Source of the DNA: Clostridiales bacterium
Lineage (GTDB): Bacteria > Bacillota > Clostridia > Peptostreptococcales > Anaerovoracaceae
NCBI GenBank assembly: GCA_009776955.1
Contig: WRMW01000007.1
Span: 20,518 to 84,517 of the forward strand
Length of the DNA stretch: 64,000 bases
Direction of reading: 5' to 3'
Part shown: in pieces, positions 8,745 through 18,720 of the stretch
Numbering within the stretch: position 1 is the stretch's first letter
Layout of the letters: the number at the start of each line of letters is the position of its first letter
Notes under the pieces: model-generated
What the model was told of the DNA's origin: nothing
Seen by the model: only the letters and a program-made list of their open reading frames with translations
The model's database searches: none
Translations under genes and position numbers: made by a program

Positions 8745-10022
8745 CTACAAAAACCCCTTGTAATTGCGCATTACCATCTGGTTCTCAATCTGTTTCATAA
8801 GATCAAGGGCGACGCCGACCGCGATAAGCAACGCCGTGCCGCCAAATGATATCCGCAACTCGGTAACCTGCTGAATCAGATACGGCATTGACGCAATCAA
8901 TGCAAGAAAGACCGCACCGACAAAAGTGATACGCATCATTACATTGTTCAAATACTCTATCGTAGGCCTGCCAGGTCGGATACCGGGCACAAAGCCGCCA
9001 TTCGCCCGCATATTTTCTGCGACGTCTACGGGATTGAAGGTGATGGCTGTGTAGAAGTATGTAAAAAATATGATAAGAATCACATTTATGCTGACATATA
9101 TCCAGACTCCAGGGCTGCCCGTGGGAGAAAGGTATGTGTTGACAAAATCTTCGAGTGCGCCGCCTGGGAAGAAGTACGTGATGGTCAGCGGGAACTGCAT
9201 AAGCGAAAGGCCGAAAATGACGGGGATGACGCCCGCCTGGTTGACCTTGATCGGGATATGCGTGCTTTGACCGCCGTACATCTTGCGTCCCACGACACGC
9301 TTCGCGTACTGCACCGGTATACGACGCTGACCCTGCTGAACCATGATGACGCCAACGACGACTGCAAGCGCAAAGAGGCAGAACAGGATGAGCGAGATAA
9401 CGGAGACAGCGCCCGCACGATAACTGACCAAGGCGCTGTTTATGTCTGCAGGGAAGCGACAGACGATACCCGCAAAGATGATCATGCTGATGCCGTTGCC
9501 TATGCCGTACTCGTTTATCTGCTCACCGAGCCACATCAGGAAGGCTGTACCCGCCGTCAACGTGAACACTATGACTATAATCATGAAAATGTCGCCTGGG
9601 TCCTGAAGCGCGTTCCTGAACAGCCCGAACGTGAATCCTACTGCCTGAAGCAAGGCGAGAACGACTGTGAGATAACGCGTGATCTGCGTCATCTTCTTGC
9701 GCCCTTCGGTGCCTTCTTTCGCAAGGTTTTCGAGATATGGCACCGCTACGGTAAGCAGGTTGATTATAATTGAAGCTGTGATGTAAGGCGTTATCGAAAG
9801 CGCAAATATGGTGAAGTTCTGGAACGCGCCGCCTGAAAACAGGTCGAAGAGCTCAAAAAGCCCCTGCCCCGTGAACGCCTCCGCAAGGACAGACCTGTCA
9901 ATGCCCGGCACTGGGATATTCGAGCCAAGCCTGAACACAATAAGCATCAGCAAGGTGAACACTATCTTGCGTCTGATATCGGGTATCTGCCAGGCTTTGC
10001 CCAGTGTTTCAAACATTCCCAT
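8745..10022 (-). CDS. secY: Preprotein translocase subunit SecY
   Basis: 425 residues with the ten-helix SecY pattern. It forms the protein-conducting channel in the cytoplasmic membrane. Conserved stretches include GSNIPVPGID near the N terminus, SGGAFQNFTIFALSITPYITASII and the cytoplasmic loop with RRIPVQYAKR. The start ATG 10022 shares its A with the rplO stop (TAATG) and follows GAGGTAATATA. Spc-operon order rplO-secY-adk. Confidence 0.98.
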   Translation of the reverse strand: MGMFETLGKAWQIPDIRRKIVFTLLMLIVFRLGSNIPVPGIDRSVLAEAFTGQGLFELFDLFSGGAFQNFTIFALSITPYITASIIINLLTVAVPYLENLAKEGTEGRKKMTQITRYLTVVLALLQAVGFTFGLFRNALQDPGDIFMIIVIVFTLTAGTAFLMWLGEQINEYGIGNGISMIIFAGIVCRFPADINSALVSYRAGAVSVISLILFCLFALAVVVGVIMVQQGQRRIPVQYAKRVVGRKMYGGQSTHIPIKVNQAGVIPVIFGLSLMQFPLTITYFFPGGALEDFVNTYLSPTGSPGVWIYVSINVILIIFFTYFYTAITFNPVDVAENMRANGGFVPGIRPGRPTIEYLNNVMMRITFVGAVFLALIASMPYLIQQVTELRISFGGTALLIAVGVALDLMKQIENQMVMRNYKGFL

Positions 10023-10462
10023 TATATTACCTCGGCTTTGCCGCCGGCCTTCTCTATAGCTTCAGCGGCGGATTTGCTGAACTTGTTTGCTTTGACGGTA
10101 AGGGTCTTCTCGAGCTTGCCCTCTCCCAGCACCTTCAGTCCGCTGCCTGGCTTTTTAATAAGGCCCTTTTCCGCAAGGTCTTCGGCCGTGACTTCGGCGC
10201 CATCGTCAAAGACGTTAAGGTCGCCGATGTTCACTATCTCCAGCTCTTTGCGCCAGATGTTTGTGAAACCTCTTTTGGGGATACGACGATAGAGCGGCAT
10301 CTGGCCGCCTTCAAAACCGTACTTGGCGCTGCTTCCGGCACGCGAATTCTGCCCGTTCATGCCGCGGCCGGATGTTTTGCCCTGGCCTGCCGCAATACCG
10401 CGCCCCTTGCGTTTGGGGGGGCGTGAAGAACCCGGCACAGCTTTCATTTCATGCAGTTTCAT
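10022..10462 (-). CDS. rplO: 50S ribosomal protein L15
   Basis: 146 residues. Begins [42 protein letters not shown], a Gly/Arg-rich tail that enters the 23S rRNA, followed by the globular domain with [15 protein letters not shown]. Late-assembly 50S protein. 27 nt after rpmD, and it overlaps secY by one base. Confidence 0.97.
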   Translation of the reverse strand: MKLHEMKAVPGSSRPPKRKGRGIAAGQGKTSGRGMNGQNSRAGSSAKYGFEGGQMPLYRRIPKRGFTNIWRKELEIVNIGDLNVFDDGAEVTAEDLAEKGLIKKPGSGLKVLGEGKLEKTLTVKANKFSKSAAEAIEKAGGKAEVI

Positions 10463-10489
10463 AATGACTTCCCTCCTGCGTCCTTAACA

Positions 10490-10669
10490 CTAAGCCTCGC
10501 TTACCGTGACGAGATGCGAAACTTTCGCAACCGCCCCGCGCGTCGCCGGCGTGTCGTCAAGCTCCACCGTCTGGTGCATCTTGCGAAGCCCCAGCGCTTG
10601 CACTGTCTTGCGCTGCTTAGGCTGCGCGCCGATGGTGCTTTTCGTAAGTGTGATTTTTATTTTTGCCAT
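10490..10669 (-). CDS. rpmD: 50S ribosomal protein L30
   Basis: A 59-residue protein identified by translating the rplO-rpsE gap. Begins [24 protein letters not shown] and contains [20 protein letters not shown], the L30 signature. Start ATG 10669, stop TAG. The 46-nt gap to rpsE is longer than most in the operon. Confidence 0.96.
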   Translation of the reverse strand: MAKIKITLTKSTIGAQPKQRKTVQALGLRKMHQTVELDDTPATRGAVAKVSHLVTVSEA

Positions 10670-10715
10670 AATTCTATTCTCCGTTCACCAGCGATTTACC
10701 GACCTTCTCTTATTG

Positions 10716-11219
10716 CTATCCGAGTATTTCTTCCGGTGTCTTGCCGCGAAGCTTGCATACTTCTTCAATGGTTTTAAGGCCTCTGAGGCCTTCTATGGCA
10801 GCATATGCCATATTGCCCGCGTTGTTTGAGCCTATGGACTTGGCACGCACGTCCTTGAGGCCTGCAAGCTCGAGCACGGTACGGACGGACGAACCCGCAA
10901 TAACGCCGCTTCCCTCGCGACCCGGCATCAAAAGCACTTTGCCAGCCCCGAAAACCCCGAGGTTTCTGTGCGGAATGGTTGTGCCTACCATAGGTACGAA
11001 GATAAGGTTTTTCTTCGCATTCTCTATGGCCTTGCGGACGGCCTCGGGAATCTCACGCGCCTTGCCGAGTCCTACGCCTACATGGCCTTCCTCATCGCCC
11101 ACGACGACAGTCACGGAAAAGCGCATATTGCGCCCGCCCTTGACCGTCTTGGCGACTCGCCTTATGTTTACGATGGATTCTTTCATTTCCATTTTGGATG
11201 CGTCGATTGTCTTTTGCAT
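10716..11219 (-). CDS. rpsE: 30S ribosomal protein S5
   Basis: 167 residues. The N-terminal double-stranded-RNA-binding domain ([22 protein letters not shown]) and C-terminal domain ([22 protein letters not shown]) are intact. S5 helps translational accuracy at the mRNA entry site. The ATG follows GGAGGAAGTACGAT. Confidence 0.97.
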   Translation of the reverse strand: MQKTIDASKMEMKESIVNIRRVAKTVKGGRNMRFSVTVVVGDEEGHVGVGLGKAREIPEAVRKAIENAKKNLIFVPMVGTTIPHRNLGVFGAGKVLLMPGREGSGVIAGSSVRTVLELAGLKDVRAKSIGSNNAGNMAYAAIEGLRGLKTIEEVCKLRGKTPEEILG

Positions 11220-11234
11220 ATCGTACTTCCTCCG

Positions 11235-11600
11235 TTAAAACTTCAGGCCGGCTTCGCGCGCGCCGTCGGCCAGTTCCTTTACACGCCCGTGATAGAGGAA
11301 TCCGCCTCTGTCAAACGCAACCTCTTCGACGCCCAGCCCGATTGCTGTCTTGGCAATCTTGTCGCCGACGAGCTTCGCGGCCGCTTTGTTGCCGCCGTAT
11401 GCCGCCTGCGCTTTTATATCCTTGTCGAGCGTCGAGGCAGCCGCTAACGTCCTGCCGTCTCCGTCGTCGATAAGCTGTGCCGAGATATTGTTCAGGCTGC
11501 GGTAGACGCAGAGCCTCGGCTTGGCCGAAGTTCCCGAAAGGTTTTTCCGGACGCGCTCATGCCGCGCGAGCCGCATATCGTTCCTGCTTCTTTTTGACAT
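11235..11600 (-). CDS. rplR: 50S ribosomal protein L18
   Basis: 121 residues. Begins [24 protein letters not shown] and ends with [26 protein letters not shown], the canonical L18 C terminus. Binds 5S rRNA together with L5 and L25. 15 nt from both neighbours. Confidence 0.97.
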   Translation of the reverse strand: MSKRSRNDMRLARHERVRKNLSGTSAKPRLCVYRSLNNISAQLIDDGDGRTLAAASTLDKDIKAQAAYGGNKAAAKLVGDKIAKTAIGLGVEEVAFDRGGFLYHGRVKELADGAREAGLKF

Positions 11601-11615
11601 CCTTCGCTCCTTTCC

Positions 11616-12161
11616 CTAGGCCTTTGCTCCGGCCTTGCCCTCTTTGCGGCGGATCTTCTCGCCAGAATAGCGGATGCCCTTGCCCTTGTAAGGCTCCGGC
11701 GGCCTCCACGCGCGGATGATGGCTGCATAATTGCCAACGACCGCCTTATTGATGCCTTTGACAAGTATCTCGGTGGCGCTCGGCACCTCTGTCGTGATCC
11801 CTTCGGGATCGGGCAGCTCTATCGGGTGCGAGTAGCCAAGGTTTAGCACCAGCTTGTTTCCCTGCTTGTCGGCCTTGTAACCGACGCCTACTATTTCGAG
11901 CTTGCGTTCAAACCCGTCGGACACACCCGTTACCATATTTCCGACAAGAGTGCGCGACAGACCGTGCAACGAACGGCTTTGCTTTTCGTCATCGCTACGC
12001 GTCACGTATAGCACGCCGTCTTCGATTTTCATTGTTATTATCGGGGATATCTGCTCGGACAGCTCGCCCTTGGGGCCTTTCACCGTCACAAAGTTGTCGT
12101 CTCCGATCTTTACTTCTACGCCGGCAGGTATCGTTACCGGAACTTTTCCTATTCTAGACAC
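11616..12161 (-). CDS. rplF: 50S ribosomal protein L6
   Basis: 181 residues, two tandem L6 folds. Begins [17 protein letters not shown] and ends with the signature [24 protein letters not shown]. Located near the factor-binding site of the 50S subunit. 12 nt after rpsH. Confidence 0.97.
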   Translation of the reverse strand: MSRIGKVPVTIPAGVEVKIGDDNFVTVKGPKGELSEQISPIITMKIEDGVLYVTRSDDEKQSRSLHGLSRTLVGNMVTGVSDGFERKLEIVGVGYKADKQGNKLVLNLGYSHPIELPDPEGITTEVPSATEILVKGINKAVVGNYAAIIRAWRPPEPYKGKGIRYSGEKIRRKEGKAGAKA

Positions 12162-12173
12162 TCCGTTTCCCTC

Positions 12174-12572
12174 CTACCAAACGTAACAGATTACTTCGCC
12201 GCCGACGCCGATGCGCCGTGCATCCTTATCGCTGACGACGCCTCTGGACGTGGAAATGATTGCTATGCCGAGGCCGCCAAGCACACGCGGCACATCGTCC
12301 GCCTTCACATACACTTTGAGCCCTGGCTTTGAGATGCGACGGAGCTGGCTTATGACGCGCGTCTTGTTAGGCGCGTATTTCATCGCGATCTTGATGACGC
12401 CTTGCTTGCCGTCGTCTACGAACTCATAATCCTCGATATACCCTTCCTCTTTGAGGATGGATGCGATGGATTTTTTCATTTTGGACGCGGGAATCTCGAC
12501 CGCCTGATGACCGGCGGTATTCGCGTTCCTAATCCTTGTGAGCATATCCGCAACGGGATCTGTCATAGTCAT
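12174..12572 (-). CDS. rpsH: 30S ribosomal protein S8
   Basis: 132 residues. Begins [38 protein letters not shown] and ends with [22 protein letters not shown], typical of S8. In several bacteria S8 represses the spc operon by binding its mRNA; no such site was identified here. Confidence 0.97.
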   Translation of the reverse strand: MTMTDPVADMLTRIRNANTAGHQAVEIPASKMKKSIASILKEEGYIEDYEFVDDGKQGVIKIAMKYAPNKTRVISQLRRISKPGLKVYVKADDVPRVLGGLGIAIISTSRGVVSDKDARRIGVGGEVICYVW

Positions 12573-12591
12573 GCTGCTTTCCTCCTCGTTA

Positions 12592-12777
12592 TTACCAACT
12601 TGCTTTTCTTACCCCAGGTATCTCGCCCTTGTAAGCGAGTTCCCGGAAACATATTCTGCAAACGCCGTACTTCCTGAGCACTGAGTGCGGCCTTCCGCAG
12701 ATACGGCAGCGCGTGTATGCGCGTGTCTTGTATTTCGGTTTGCGGGCCTGCTTTACCTTGAGAGATGTCTTTGCCAT
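12592..12777 (-). CDS. rpsN: 30S ribosomal protein S14, zinc type
   Basis: 61 residues, the short type-Z S14 common in Firmicutes. Four zinc-binding cysteines at 24, 27, 40 and 43 (CRIC ... CRIC). Begins [10 protein letters not shown]; ends with the conserved [11 protein letters not shown]. Because it needs zinc, such genomes often carry a second zinc-free copy; none is seen here. Confidence 0.97.
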   Translation of the reverse strand: MAKTSLKVKQARKPKYKTRAYTRCRICGRPHSVLRKYGVCRICFRELAYKGEIPGVRKASW

Positions 12778-12786
12778 GTGTCCCTC

Positions 12787-13329
12787 CTATTTCTCAAACG
12801 GCATTCCGAGCAACCGTAAGAGTTCGGCGGCTTCTTCATCCGTTTTTGCCGTAGTCGTAAAAATCACGTTCATTCCCTTGACCTTGTCTATATTGTCGTA
12901 AATGATTTCAGGGAAAATGGACTGCTCCTTCAGGCCGAGGCTGTAATTGCCGCGTCCGTCGAACGAATTTTTTGACACCCCGCGGAAGTCGCGCACACGA
13001 GGCAGGACGATGTTGAAAAACTTGTCCGCAAACACGTACATGTTCTGGCCGCGCAACGTCACCTTGGTGCCGACAGGCATGCCCGTACGCACTTTGAAGT
13101 TCGCAACGGATTTTTTGGCCTTGGTGACGACGGGACGCTGGCCGCTGATAAGCGAAATCTCCTCCACGGCGCCTTCCATAAGCTTTGCGTTGTCTTTCGC
13201 GTCGCCAAGCCCCATGTTGATCGTGATTTTTTCCAGCTTCGGCACTTCCATCGGATTTTTGTACCCAAACTTCTCCATGAGGGCGCCGAATGCGTCGGTT
13301 CTGTACATTTCCAGTAATCTTGCTGTCAT
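12787..13329 (-). CDS. rplE: 50S ribosomal protein L5
   Basis: 180 residues, normal length. Contains [16 protein letters not shown] and the P-loop region [32 protein letters not shown], which is very conserved. Binds 5S rRNA and contacts P-site tRNA. 11 nt after rplX. Confidence 0.97.
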   Translation of the reverse strand: MTARLLEMYRTDAFGALMEKFGYKNPMEVPKLEKITINMGLGDAKDNAKLMEGAVEEISLISGQRPVVTKAKKSVANFKVRTGMPVGTKVTLRGQNMYVFADKFFNIVLPRVRDFRGVSKNSFDGRGNYSLGLKEQSIFPEIIYDNIDKVKGMNVIFTTTAKTDEEAAELLRLLGMPFEK

Positions 13330-13340
13330 TGCTCCCTCCT

Positions 13341-13646
13341 TTAATCTATTGTTTCTCCGGACTTTTTTGAGTACCGGAGCTTTTCGCCGTCTTCAACGCG
13401 ATAGCCGATGCGGGTGCCGGTTCCGGCTTTTGCGTCGTAGTACATAAGGTTCGAAACATCAATGGGGCCTTCTACGTGCTTGATATCTGCACGCTCTTTG
13501 CGCGTCTGCTTTTGATGCTTCGTCTGGACATTGACGCCCTCAACCAGCGCTTTCCCTTTGGACGGAAACACTTTGAGCACCTGGCCTCGCTTCCCTTTGT
13601 CCTTGCCCGTGATGACAACCACGGGATCGCCTTGTCTTATATGCAT
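13341..13646 (-). CDS. rplX: 50S ribosomal protein L24
   Basis: 101 residues with the KOW motif near the start ([23 protein letters not shown]), then [14 protein letters not shown]. Early 50S assembly initiator. The C-terminal half ([26 protein letters not shown]) is normal. 9 nt after rplN. Confidence 0.97.
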   Translation of the reverse strand: MHIRQGDPVVVITGKDKGKRGQVLKVFPSKGKALVEGVNVQTKHQKQTRKERADIKHVEGPIDVSNLMYYDAKAGTGTRIGYRVEDGEKLRYSKKSGETID

Positions 13647-13655
13647 GGCTCCCTC

Positions 13656-14024
13656 CTAAAGCACTTCCGGCGCGAGCGACACTATCTTCATAAAGCTCTT
13701 TTCACGGAGCTCGCGGGCTACAGGCCCGAAGATGCGCGTACCTACCGGTGTTTTATCTTCCTTGATGATGACCGCCGCATTCTGGTCAAACTTCACATAT
13801 GAGCCGTCGCTCCTGCGCGCGCCTGTCTTGGAGCGCACTATGACAGCCCGCACAACCTCGCTCTTTTTCACAACGCCGCCCGGCGTCGCGACTTTGACGG
13901 TACACACGACTATATCGCCTATATTGGCGTATGCCCGGTTTGTGCCGCCGAGAATACGTATGACCAGGACCTCTTTCGCTCCTGAGTTGTCCGCGATTCT
14001 CAATCGTGATTCGCTTTGTATCAT
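13656..14024 (-). CDS. rplN: 50S ribosomal protein L14
   Basis: 122 residues, the invariant length. Begins [27 protein letters not shown] and ends PEVL. Contacts S12/h14 in the intersubunit bridge. 17 nt downstream of rpsQ. Confidence 0.98.
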   Translation of the reverse strand: MIQSESRLRIADNSGAKEVLVIRILGGTNRAYANIGDIVVCTVKVATPGGVVKKSEVVRAVIVRSKTGARRSDGSYVKFDQNAAVIIKEDKTPVGTRIFGPVARELREKSFMKIVSLAPEVL

Positions 14025-14041
14025 TTCCTTCGGACGCCTCC

Positions 14042-14500
14042 TTACTTAGCTCTTTCCACTATTTCGGCGAGACGCCAGCATTTGTCCTTGGACAGCGGCC
14101 TCGTCTCCATGATTCTTACTTTGTCGCCGACGTTGCAGGTGTTTTCCTCGTCGTGCGCCTTGAACTTTTTCGTGCGCTTTACGGCTTTCCCGTAAAGGGG
14201 GTGGCGGACAAAGTCCTCGACCGAAACCGTGATGGTTTTTTGCATTTTGTTGCTGATGACCAAGCCGACGCGGGACTTTCTATGGTTGCGTTTTTTTGGC
14301 TCGGGCTCAGGCTCGGGCTCAGGTTCGGCGAGGGGTTCGTCCTCGTCGGCCGGCTCTTCCGTCACTTCGGGCTCTTCCGTCGTTTCGGGCTCTTCCGTCG
14401 TTTCGGGCTCTTCCGTCGTTTCGGGCTCTTCCGTCGCTTCGGGCTCTTCCGTCACTTCGGGTTCTTCCGTCACTTCGGCATTTTTTTCGTTCTCTTGCAC
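14042..14500 (-). CDS. rpsQ: 30S ribosomal protein S17 with a long acidic repeat N terminus
   Basis: 152 residues, against about 85 for a normal S17. Residues 75-152 are an ordinary S17 core ([32 protein letters not shown]). Residues 11-50 are seven near-identical copies of TEEPEx, followed by an E-P run and two Lys. The extension is very acidic, the opposite of a normal ribosomal tail. It appears to be truly translated: the frame is open, GTG 14500 lies 8 nt after GGGAGG, and no start codon lies just before the core. The bacterial family has no such domain to my knowledge; the function is unknown. Between rpmC and rplN in normal order. Confidence 0.94.
   Translation of the reverse strand: MQENEKNAEVTEEPEVTEEPEATEEPETTEEPETTEEPETTEEPEVTEEPADEDEPLAEPEPEPEPEPKKRNHRKSRVGLVISNKMQKTITVSVEDFVRHPLYGKAVKRTKKFKAHDEENTCNVGDKVRIMETRPLSKDKCWRLAEIVERAK
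14351..14470 (-). repeat. 18-bp tandem repeat within rpsQ
   Basis: About six and a half copies of an 18-bp unit, reading tcttccgtcgtttcgggc on the plus strand with small changes, encode TEEPET and variants. The copies are almost identical at the DNA level, which suggests recent expansion by slippage. The unit is a multiple of three, so copy-number changes would keep the frame. Confidence 0.9.
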
Positions 14501-14517
14501 GTTATGTCCTCCCTTCC

Positions 14518-14730
14518 TTAGCCCGTTGCCTGCTCGCGGGCAAGCTCGTTTTCGCGGATTACGGTCTTGATCCGAGCGATATCGCGCTTGACGTCTCTCA
14601 TGCGAATCGGGTTTTCGAGCTGGCCGGTTACATGCTGGAAACGCAGATTGAACAGCTCATTTTTCATTTTCTTGAGTTCGCCGTCGAGCTCCTTGTCCGT
14701 GAACTCTCTTATTTTCGTTATTTCTATCAT
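14518..14730 (-). CDS. rpmC: 50S ribosomal protein L29
   Basis: 70 residues, two helices. Begins [32 protein letters not shown] and has the consensus [19 protein letters not shown]. Located at the peptide exit, where SRP and trigger factor dock. Overlaps rplP by 4 nt. Confidence 0.97.
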   Translation of the reverse strand: MIEITKIREFTDKELDGELKKMKNELFNLRFQHVTGQLENPIRMRDVKRDIARIKTVIRENELAREQATG

Positions 14731-15164
14731 TTCGCCTCACCGTCCTTTTTGATCTCTTCGCCTTTGACGGCAAATTTGGTTTTGACGGGCAGTTTATGTG
14801 ACGCCAGACGCATGGCTTCCTTTGCCGCCGCAAAGCTGACACCCTCGATCTCGAACATTACGCGGCCCGGCTTGACGACTGCCACCCAAAATTCGGGGGC
14901 GCCCTTGCCGGAACCCATGCGGACTTCGGCGGGCTTTTTCGTGACCGGCTTGTGCGGGAATATCTTGATGAAGACCTTGCCGCCCCTGCGAATTGACCTT
15001 GTCATCGCGATACGGGCCGACTCGATCTGATTGGATTTGATCCAGCCGGCTTCCTCGGCGATAAGGCCGTAGGTGCCGTAGGTTATGCGGTTGCCCCTTG
15101 AGGCGACCCCTTTCATGCGTCCTCTGTGGACGCGGCGGCGTTTTACACGTTTTGGCATTAACAT
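14727..15164 (-). CDS. rplP: 50S ribosomal protein L16
   Basis: 145 residues. Begins [19 protein letters not shown] and contains [30 protein letters not shown] conserved sequence. Late 50S protein needed for A-site tRNA binding. ATG 15164 is preferred over the second ATG because AAGGAG lies 11 nt before it. Three nt separate it from rpsC. Confidence 0.97.
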   Translation of the reverse strand: MLMPKRVKRRRVHRGRMKGVASRGNRITYGTYGLIAEEAGWIKSNQIESARIAMTRSIRRGGKVFIKIFPHKPVTKKPAEVRMGSGKGAPEFWVAVVKPGRVMFEIEGVSFAAAKEAMRLASHKLPVKTKFAVKGEEIKKDGEAK

Positions 15165-15167
15165 AAT

Positions 15168-16175
15168 TTATACTTCTCCTTGTGTTTCGAGCGTTTCGAC
15201 CGCCTCTACCACGGGTTCTTCCACGGCCACTGGCGTTTCCTCCACGGGTGGGGGCGCGGGCTCGCGTTCCTTCTTGGGGGCAGGCGGGCGCTTGCGTGGG
15301 TTGATGGCCCTAGGTACCTCCGGGTCTTGCCCGCGACCACGGCCTCTGCCGCCAGGGCCGCCGCCCGGACCTCCAGGGCCTCTGCCGCCAGGACCGTCCC
15401 TGCGGTCACGACGCGGACGGTCGCCGCCTTCGCGATCCCCCCTGTCACGATCACGATCCCTATCACGACGCGGGCCTCTGCGGTCACCGCGATCGCCGCG
15501 GTCCTGACCTGGTCTTTCTTCTGGAATCGGACTCATCAGCCCTTTTTCAAGGCGTTCGCCCTGGTTGATCCATACTTTGATCCCTATCTTGCCATATTGC
15601 GTGTCAGCCTCCGCAACGCCGTAGTCTATGATAGCCCTAAGCGTATGCAACGGCACGTTACCTTCATTGTATTTCTCGCTCCGTGCAATCTCGGCGCCGC
15701 CAAGGCGTCCCGCGACCACGACCTTGATGCCCTTTGCGTTGGCACGCATTGTGCGGCCTATCGCCTGCTTCATGGCCCGCCTGAACGATATGCGCTTTTC
15801 AAGCGCCTGAGCTATGCTCTCTGCAGTAAGCGTGGCATCAAGCTCCGCACGCTTTACTTCTATTATGTTAAGGCGGACGGTCTTGCCCGTCATCTGCTCA
15901 AGCGCCTTGCGTATCACGTCTACGCCGGAACCGTCACGACCGATGATGATGCCAGGTTTGTCGGTCATAACAGAAACCTTGATCTGGTTGTCCGCTGCGC
16001 GCTCGATGACTATCTTGCTGATGCCCGCCGCATAAAGCTTGCGCTTGACGTATTCCCTTATCTGGTTGTCTTCGACCAGATAGTTCGCGAAATTCTTTTT
16101 GTCGGCATACCATTTGGAATTCCAATCACTTATGATACCGACCCTAAACCCGTTTGGGCTTACTTTCTGACCCAT
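15168..16175 (-). CDS. rpsC: 30S ribosomal protein S3 with a long charged C-terminal extension
   Basis: 335 residues, against about 215-220 usually. Residues 1-217 are a standard S3 ([16 protein letters not shown] domain with [20 protein letters not shown]). Residues 218-335 are an added tail: first an Arg/Asp/Gly-rich part made of RD and GD repeats with GPGG, then a Pro/Ala/Glu-rich acidic end. S3 helps form the mRNA entry tunnel and helicase site, so the tail lies near incoming mRNA. Similar tails are known in some other phyla. No frameshift is seen and spacing to rplV and rplP is normal. Confidence 0.96.
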   Translation of the reverse strand: MGQKVSPNGFRVGIISDWNSKWYADKKNFANYLVEDNQIREYVKRKLYAAGISKIVIERAADNQIKVSVMTDKPGIIIGRDGSGVDVIRKALEQMTGKTVRLNIIEVKRAELDATLTAESIAQALEKRISFRRAMKQAIGRTMRANAKGIKVVVAGRLGGAEIARSEKYNEGNVPLHTLRAIIDYGVAEADTQYGKIGIKVWINQGERLEKGLMSPIPEERPGQDRGDRGDRRGPRRDRDRDRDRGDREGGDRPRRDRRDGPGGRGPGGPGGGPGGRGRGRGQDPEVPRAINPRKRPPAPKKEREPAPPPVEETPVAVEEPVVEAVETLETQGEV

Positions 16176-16187
16176 GCGCGGAACCTC

Positions 16188-16523
16188 CTATTCCTTTTCC
16201 CTGAGCGTCACGCCGATATGGCTGGTTCTTTTCAGTATGGGGAACGCCCTTCCCTTCGACCCTGCACGCCATCTTTTCATGGTAGGGCCTTTGTGGGCAA
16301 AAACCTCGGCGACAAATAGGTTTTCGGGGTCCATTGAATGATTGTTTTCCGCATTGGCCGCAGCTGACTTCACGACCTTCTCGATGGCCTCGGAACCTCT
16401 GCCAGGCGTGAACTTGAGAATGGTCAACGCCTCATTAAGGTCTTTGCCACGAACGAGAGCCGTAACCGGCTGGAGTTTGATCGGTGAAATCCTTACATAT
16501 TTCGCAATCGCTTTTGCTTCCAT
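16188..16523 (-). CDS. rplV: 50S ribosomal protein L22
   Basis: 111 residues. Begins MEAKAIAKYVRISPIKLQPV and has the extended beta-hairpin sequence FAHKGPTMKRWRAGSKGRAFPILKRTSHI that lines the exit tunnel. Macrolide-resistance mutations map to this loop in other species; nothing unusual here. 15 nt after rpsS. Confidence 0.97.
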   Translation of the reverse strand: MEAKAIAKYVRISPIKLQPVTALVRGKDLNEALTILKFTPGRGSEAIEKVVKSAAANAENNHSMDPENLFVAEVFAHKGPTMKRWRAGSKGRAFPILKRTSHIGVTLREKE

Positions 16524-16538
16524 GTTGGGCTATCCTTT

Positions 16539-16919
16539 CTACTCAGCGGGCGCTTCCGATGCGGCTGCAGGGGCTGCCTCGGCTGAGGCTGCAGGCGTGG
16601 CGCTGTCCGTCGTAGCCACAACACCCGCATCGACCTTGGTCTTTTTCACCCTCGTGCTCCTGTCGGAACCATGGCCACGATACGTGCGCGTGGGCGAAAA
16701 CTCGCCGAGCCGATGGCCTACCATGTCTTCCGTGATGTAGACGGGAACGTGACGGCGGCCGTCGTGCACCGCAATCGTATGCCCTACCATCTGCGGAAAG
16801 ATGGTCGACGCCCTAGACCAGGTCCTGAGGATCTTCTTTTGATTGGCATCGTTGAGAGCGTCAATCTGCGCAAGCAGCTTTTTCTCGACGAATGGGCCTT
16901 TTTTCAATGATCTGCTCAT
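16539..16919 (-). CDS. rpsS: 30S ribosomal protein S19 with an Ala-rich tail
   Basis: 126 residues, against about 93 usually. Residues 1-93 are canonical ([33 protein letters not shown]). Residues 94-126 form an added tail rich in Ala, Glu, Ser and Pro with no recognisable fold. The frame is uninterrupted and rplV follows after 15 nt, so the extension is not an obvious frameshift artefact. It is the third small-subunit protein of this operon with a low-complexity extension. Confidence 0.96.
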   Translation of the reverse strand: MSRSLKKGPFVEKKLLAQIDALNDANQKKILRTWSRASTIFPQMVGHTIAVHDGRRHVPVYITEDMVGHRLGEFSPTRTYRGHGSDRSTRVKKTKVDAGVVATTDSATPAASAEAAPAAASEAPAE

Positions 16920-16937
16920 ACTGTGCTGTTCCTCCTG

Positions 16938-17771
16938 CTACTTCTTGCCGCGCTTTTTGACGATGTACTTGCTTGACGGCTTGTTTTTCTTGCGAGTCTT
17001 GAAGCCTAGCGCGGGCTTGCCCCACGGAGTGACCGGGCCATCTCGCCCTATGCCGGCTTTGCCTTCGCCGCCGCCGTGTGGGTGGTCGTTGGGGTTCATG
17101 GCCGAGCCTCGCACTGTAGGCCTGATGCCCATATTGCGCTTGCGCCCCGCCTTGCCGATCTTGATATTGCCGTGTTCTTCGTTGCCGACTTCGCCAATTG
17201 TCGCCCTGCATTCGGTACGCACCATGCGCACTTCGCCAGACGGCAGGCGCACCTGTGCGTAATTGCCGTCCTTTGCCATAAGCTGCGCCTTGACGCCAGC
17301 CGAACGCACCATCTGGGCGCCCTTGCCGGCTTTGAGTTCGATGCAATGTATGACCGTACCGACCGGAATGTTTTTCAGCGGAAGAGCATTGCCGTCAACG
17401 ATGTCCGCAGTTTCACCTGACACGACGGTGTCGCCCACCTTGAGCCTTCTGGGTGCGATGATGTAACGCTTTTCGCCGTCCGCATAGGCAAGGAGCGCGA
17501 TGTTTGCGCTGCGCCCGGGATCGTACTCTATGGTCTTGACCTTGGCGGGTATGCCGTCCTTGTCGCGCTTGAAGTCTATGATGCGGTAACGCAGCCTGGT
17601 GCCGCCGCCACGGTGACGAACGGTAATCTTGCCGTGCGCGTTGCGTCCAGCGTGTTTTTTCATGGTGACAGTCAGGCTTTTTTCAGGCTTGCTTACCGTG
17701 ATGTCCGCAAAGTCGGAAACCGTCATGCCTCTAAGGCCGGGAGTTGTTGGATTGTATTTTCTGATTCCCAT
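16938..17771 (-). CDS. rplB: 50S ribosomal protein L2
   Basis: 277 residues, full length. Contains the conserved C-terminal region [32 protein letters not shown] with the catalytic-centre-proximal His, and the basic tail. Essential for subunit association and peptidyl transfer. 15 nt downstream of rplW. Confidence 0.98.
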   Translation of the reverse strand: MGIRKYNPTTPGLRGMTVSDFADITVSKPEKSLTVTMKKHAGRNAHGKITVRHRGGGTRLRYRIIDFKRDKDGIPAKVKTIEYDPGRSANIALLAYADGEKRYIIAPRRLKVGDTVVSGETADIVDGNALPLKNIPVGTVIHCIELKAGKGAQMVRSAGVKAQLMAKDGNYAQVRLPSGEVRMVRTECRATIGEVGNEEHGNIKIGKAGRKRNMGIRPTVRGSAMNPNDHPHGGGEGKAGIGRDGPVTPWGKPALGFKTRKKNKPSSKYIVKKRGKK

Positions 17772-17786
17772 ATTTTATGCTCCTTC

Positions 17787-18077
17787 TTACAAGCCCTGGA
17801 AGAATTCTATCTCTTTGCTGGTGGGCTTCAGAGTCACGATGGCTTTTTTCCTGGCGGATGTCATGCCCTCAGTGCGGCCTTGACGCTTTTTCTTGCCGGG
17901 CACGTTCATAATGTTCACTTTTGATATCTCAATATCGAAAATCTCTTCGAGCGCGTGCTTGACCTGCGTCTTGTTGGCGCCCAAAGCCACGTTGAAAGTG
18001 TATTTGCGCGATTGCGCTTCGTCCATGCTCCGCTCTGAGATAACGGGCTTCAAGATGATATCGTATGCCGTTTTCAT
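17787..18077 (-). CDS. rplW: 50S ribosomal protein L23
   Basis: 96 residues. Begins [28 protein letters not shown] and has [37 protein letters not shown] conserved sequence. Docking site for trigger factor and SRP at the tunnel exit. Overlaps rplD by ATGA. Confidence 0.97.
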   Translation of the reverse strand: MKTAYDIILKPVISERSMDEAQSRKYTFNVALGANKTQVKHALEEIFDIEISKVNIMNVPGKKKRQGRTEGMTSARKKAIVTLKPTSKEIEFFQGL

Positions 18078-18700
18078 GCCGAATACACCTCCTCAATCTT
18101 CTCAACCGCTTCTTTTGTGACGATGAATGTCGTGTGATTGATGATCTCGTAAGCATTCATGCGGCCCACATAGGTGGTTTCGACGCCAGGTATGTTTGAC
18201 GCGGACTTCACAACGCTTTCGTCCTTGCCGGCCGTCACGATAAGCGCCTTTTTCGCCGCCCCGACAGCCGATAGGAACTTGACCATCTCTTTCGTCTTGG
18301 GACCCTCGAACGCAAGTTCGTCAATCACGATCATCTCGTTTTCGTTGACTTTGGAAGTAAGAACCGAGAGCATCGCGAGCCTTTTGACCTTCTTGGGCAG
18401 GCTGTAACGATAATCCCTCGGCTTGGGCGCAAACACTATGCCACCGCCCACGAAGTTCGGGGCTACGCGCGAGCCTTGGCGAGCGCGACCTGTACCTTTT
18501 TGACGGTAAGGCTTGGCGCCGCCGCCGCGCACTTCGCCGCGTGTCTTTGCGGACTGTGTGCCTTGACGTTGGTTTGCCAGATAGTTTTTTACGGTTTCGT
18601 GGACAGCATTTTGGTTGACTTCGATACCGAAGATATCATCGTTGAGTTCGATCTTTCCGGTTTCGCTACCGTCCATCTTATACAATGTAAGAGTTGCCAT
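18074..18700 (-). CDS. rplD: 50S ribosomal protein L4
   Basis: 208 residues. The extended loop ([25 protein letters not shown]) that reaches the exit-tunnel constriction is intact. In E. coli L4 is the autogenous repressor of the S10 operon; the short leader upstream of rpsJ here shows no recognisable L4 target. 20 nt after rplC. Confidence 0.97.
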   Translation of the reverse strand: MATLTLYKMDGSETGKIELNDDIFGIEVNQNAVHETVKNYLANQRQGTQSAKTRGEVRGGGAKPYRQKGTGRARQGSRVAPNFVGGGIVFAPKPRDYRYSLPKKVKRLAMLSVLTSKVNENEMIVIDELAFEGPKTKEMVKFLSAVGAAKKALIVTAGKDESVVKSASNIPGVETTYVGRMNAYEIINHTTFIVTKEAVEKIEEVYSA

Positions 18701-18720
18701 TTTTGCTGCGCCCCCCTTTC

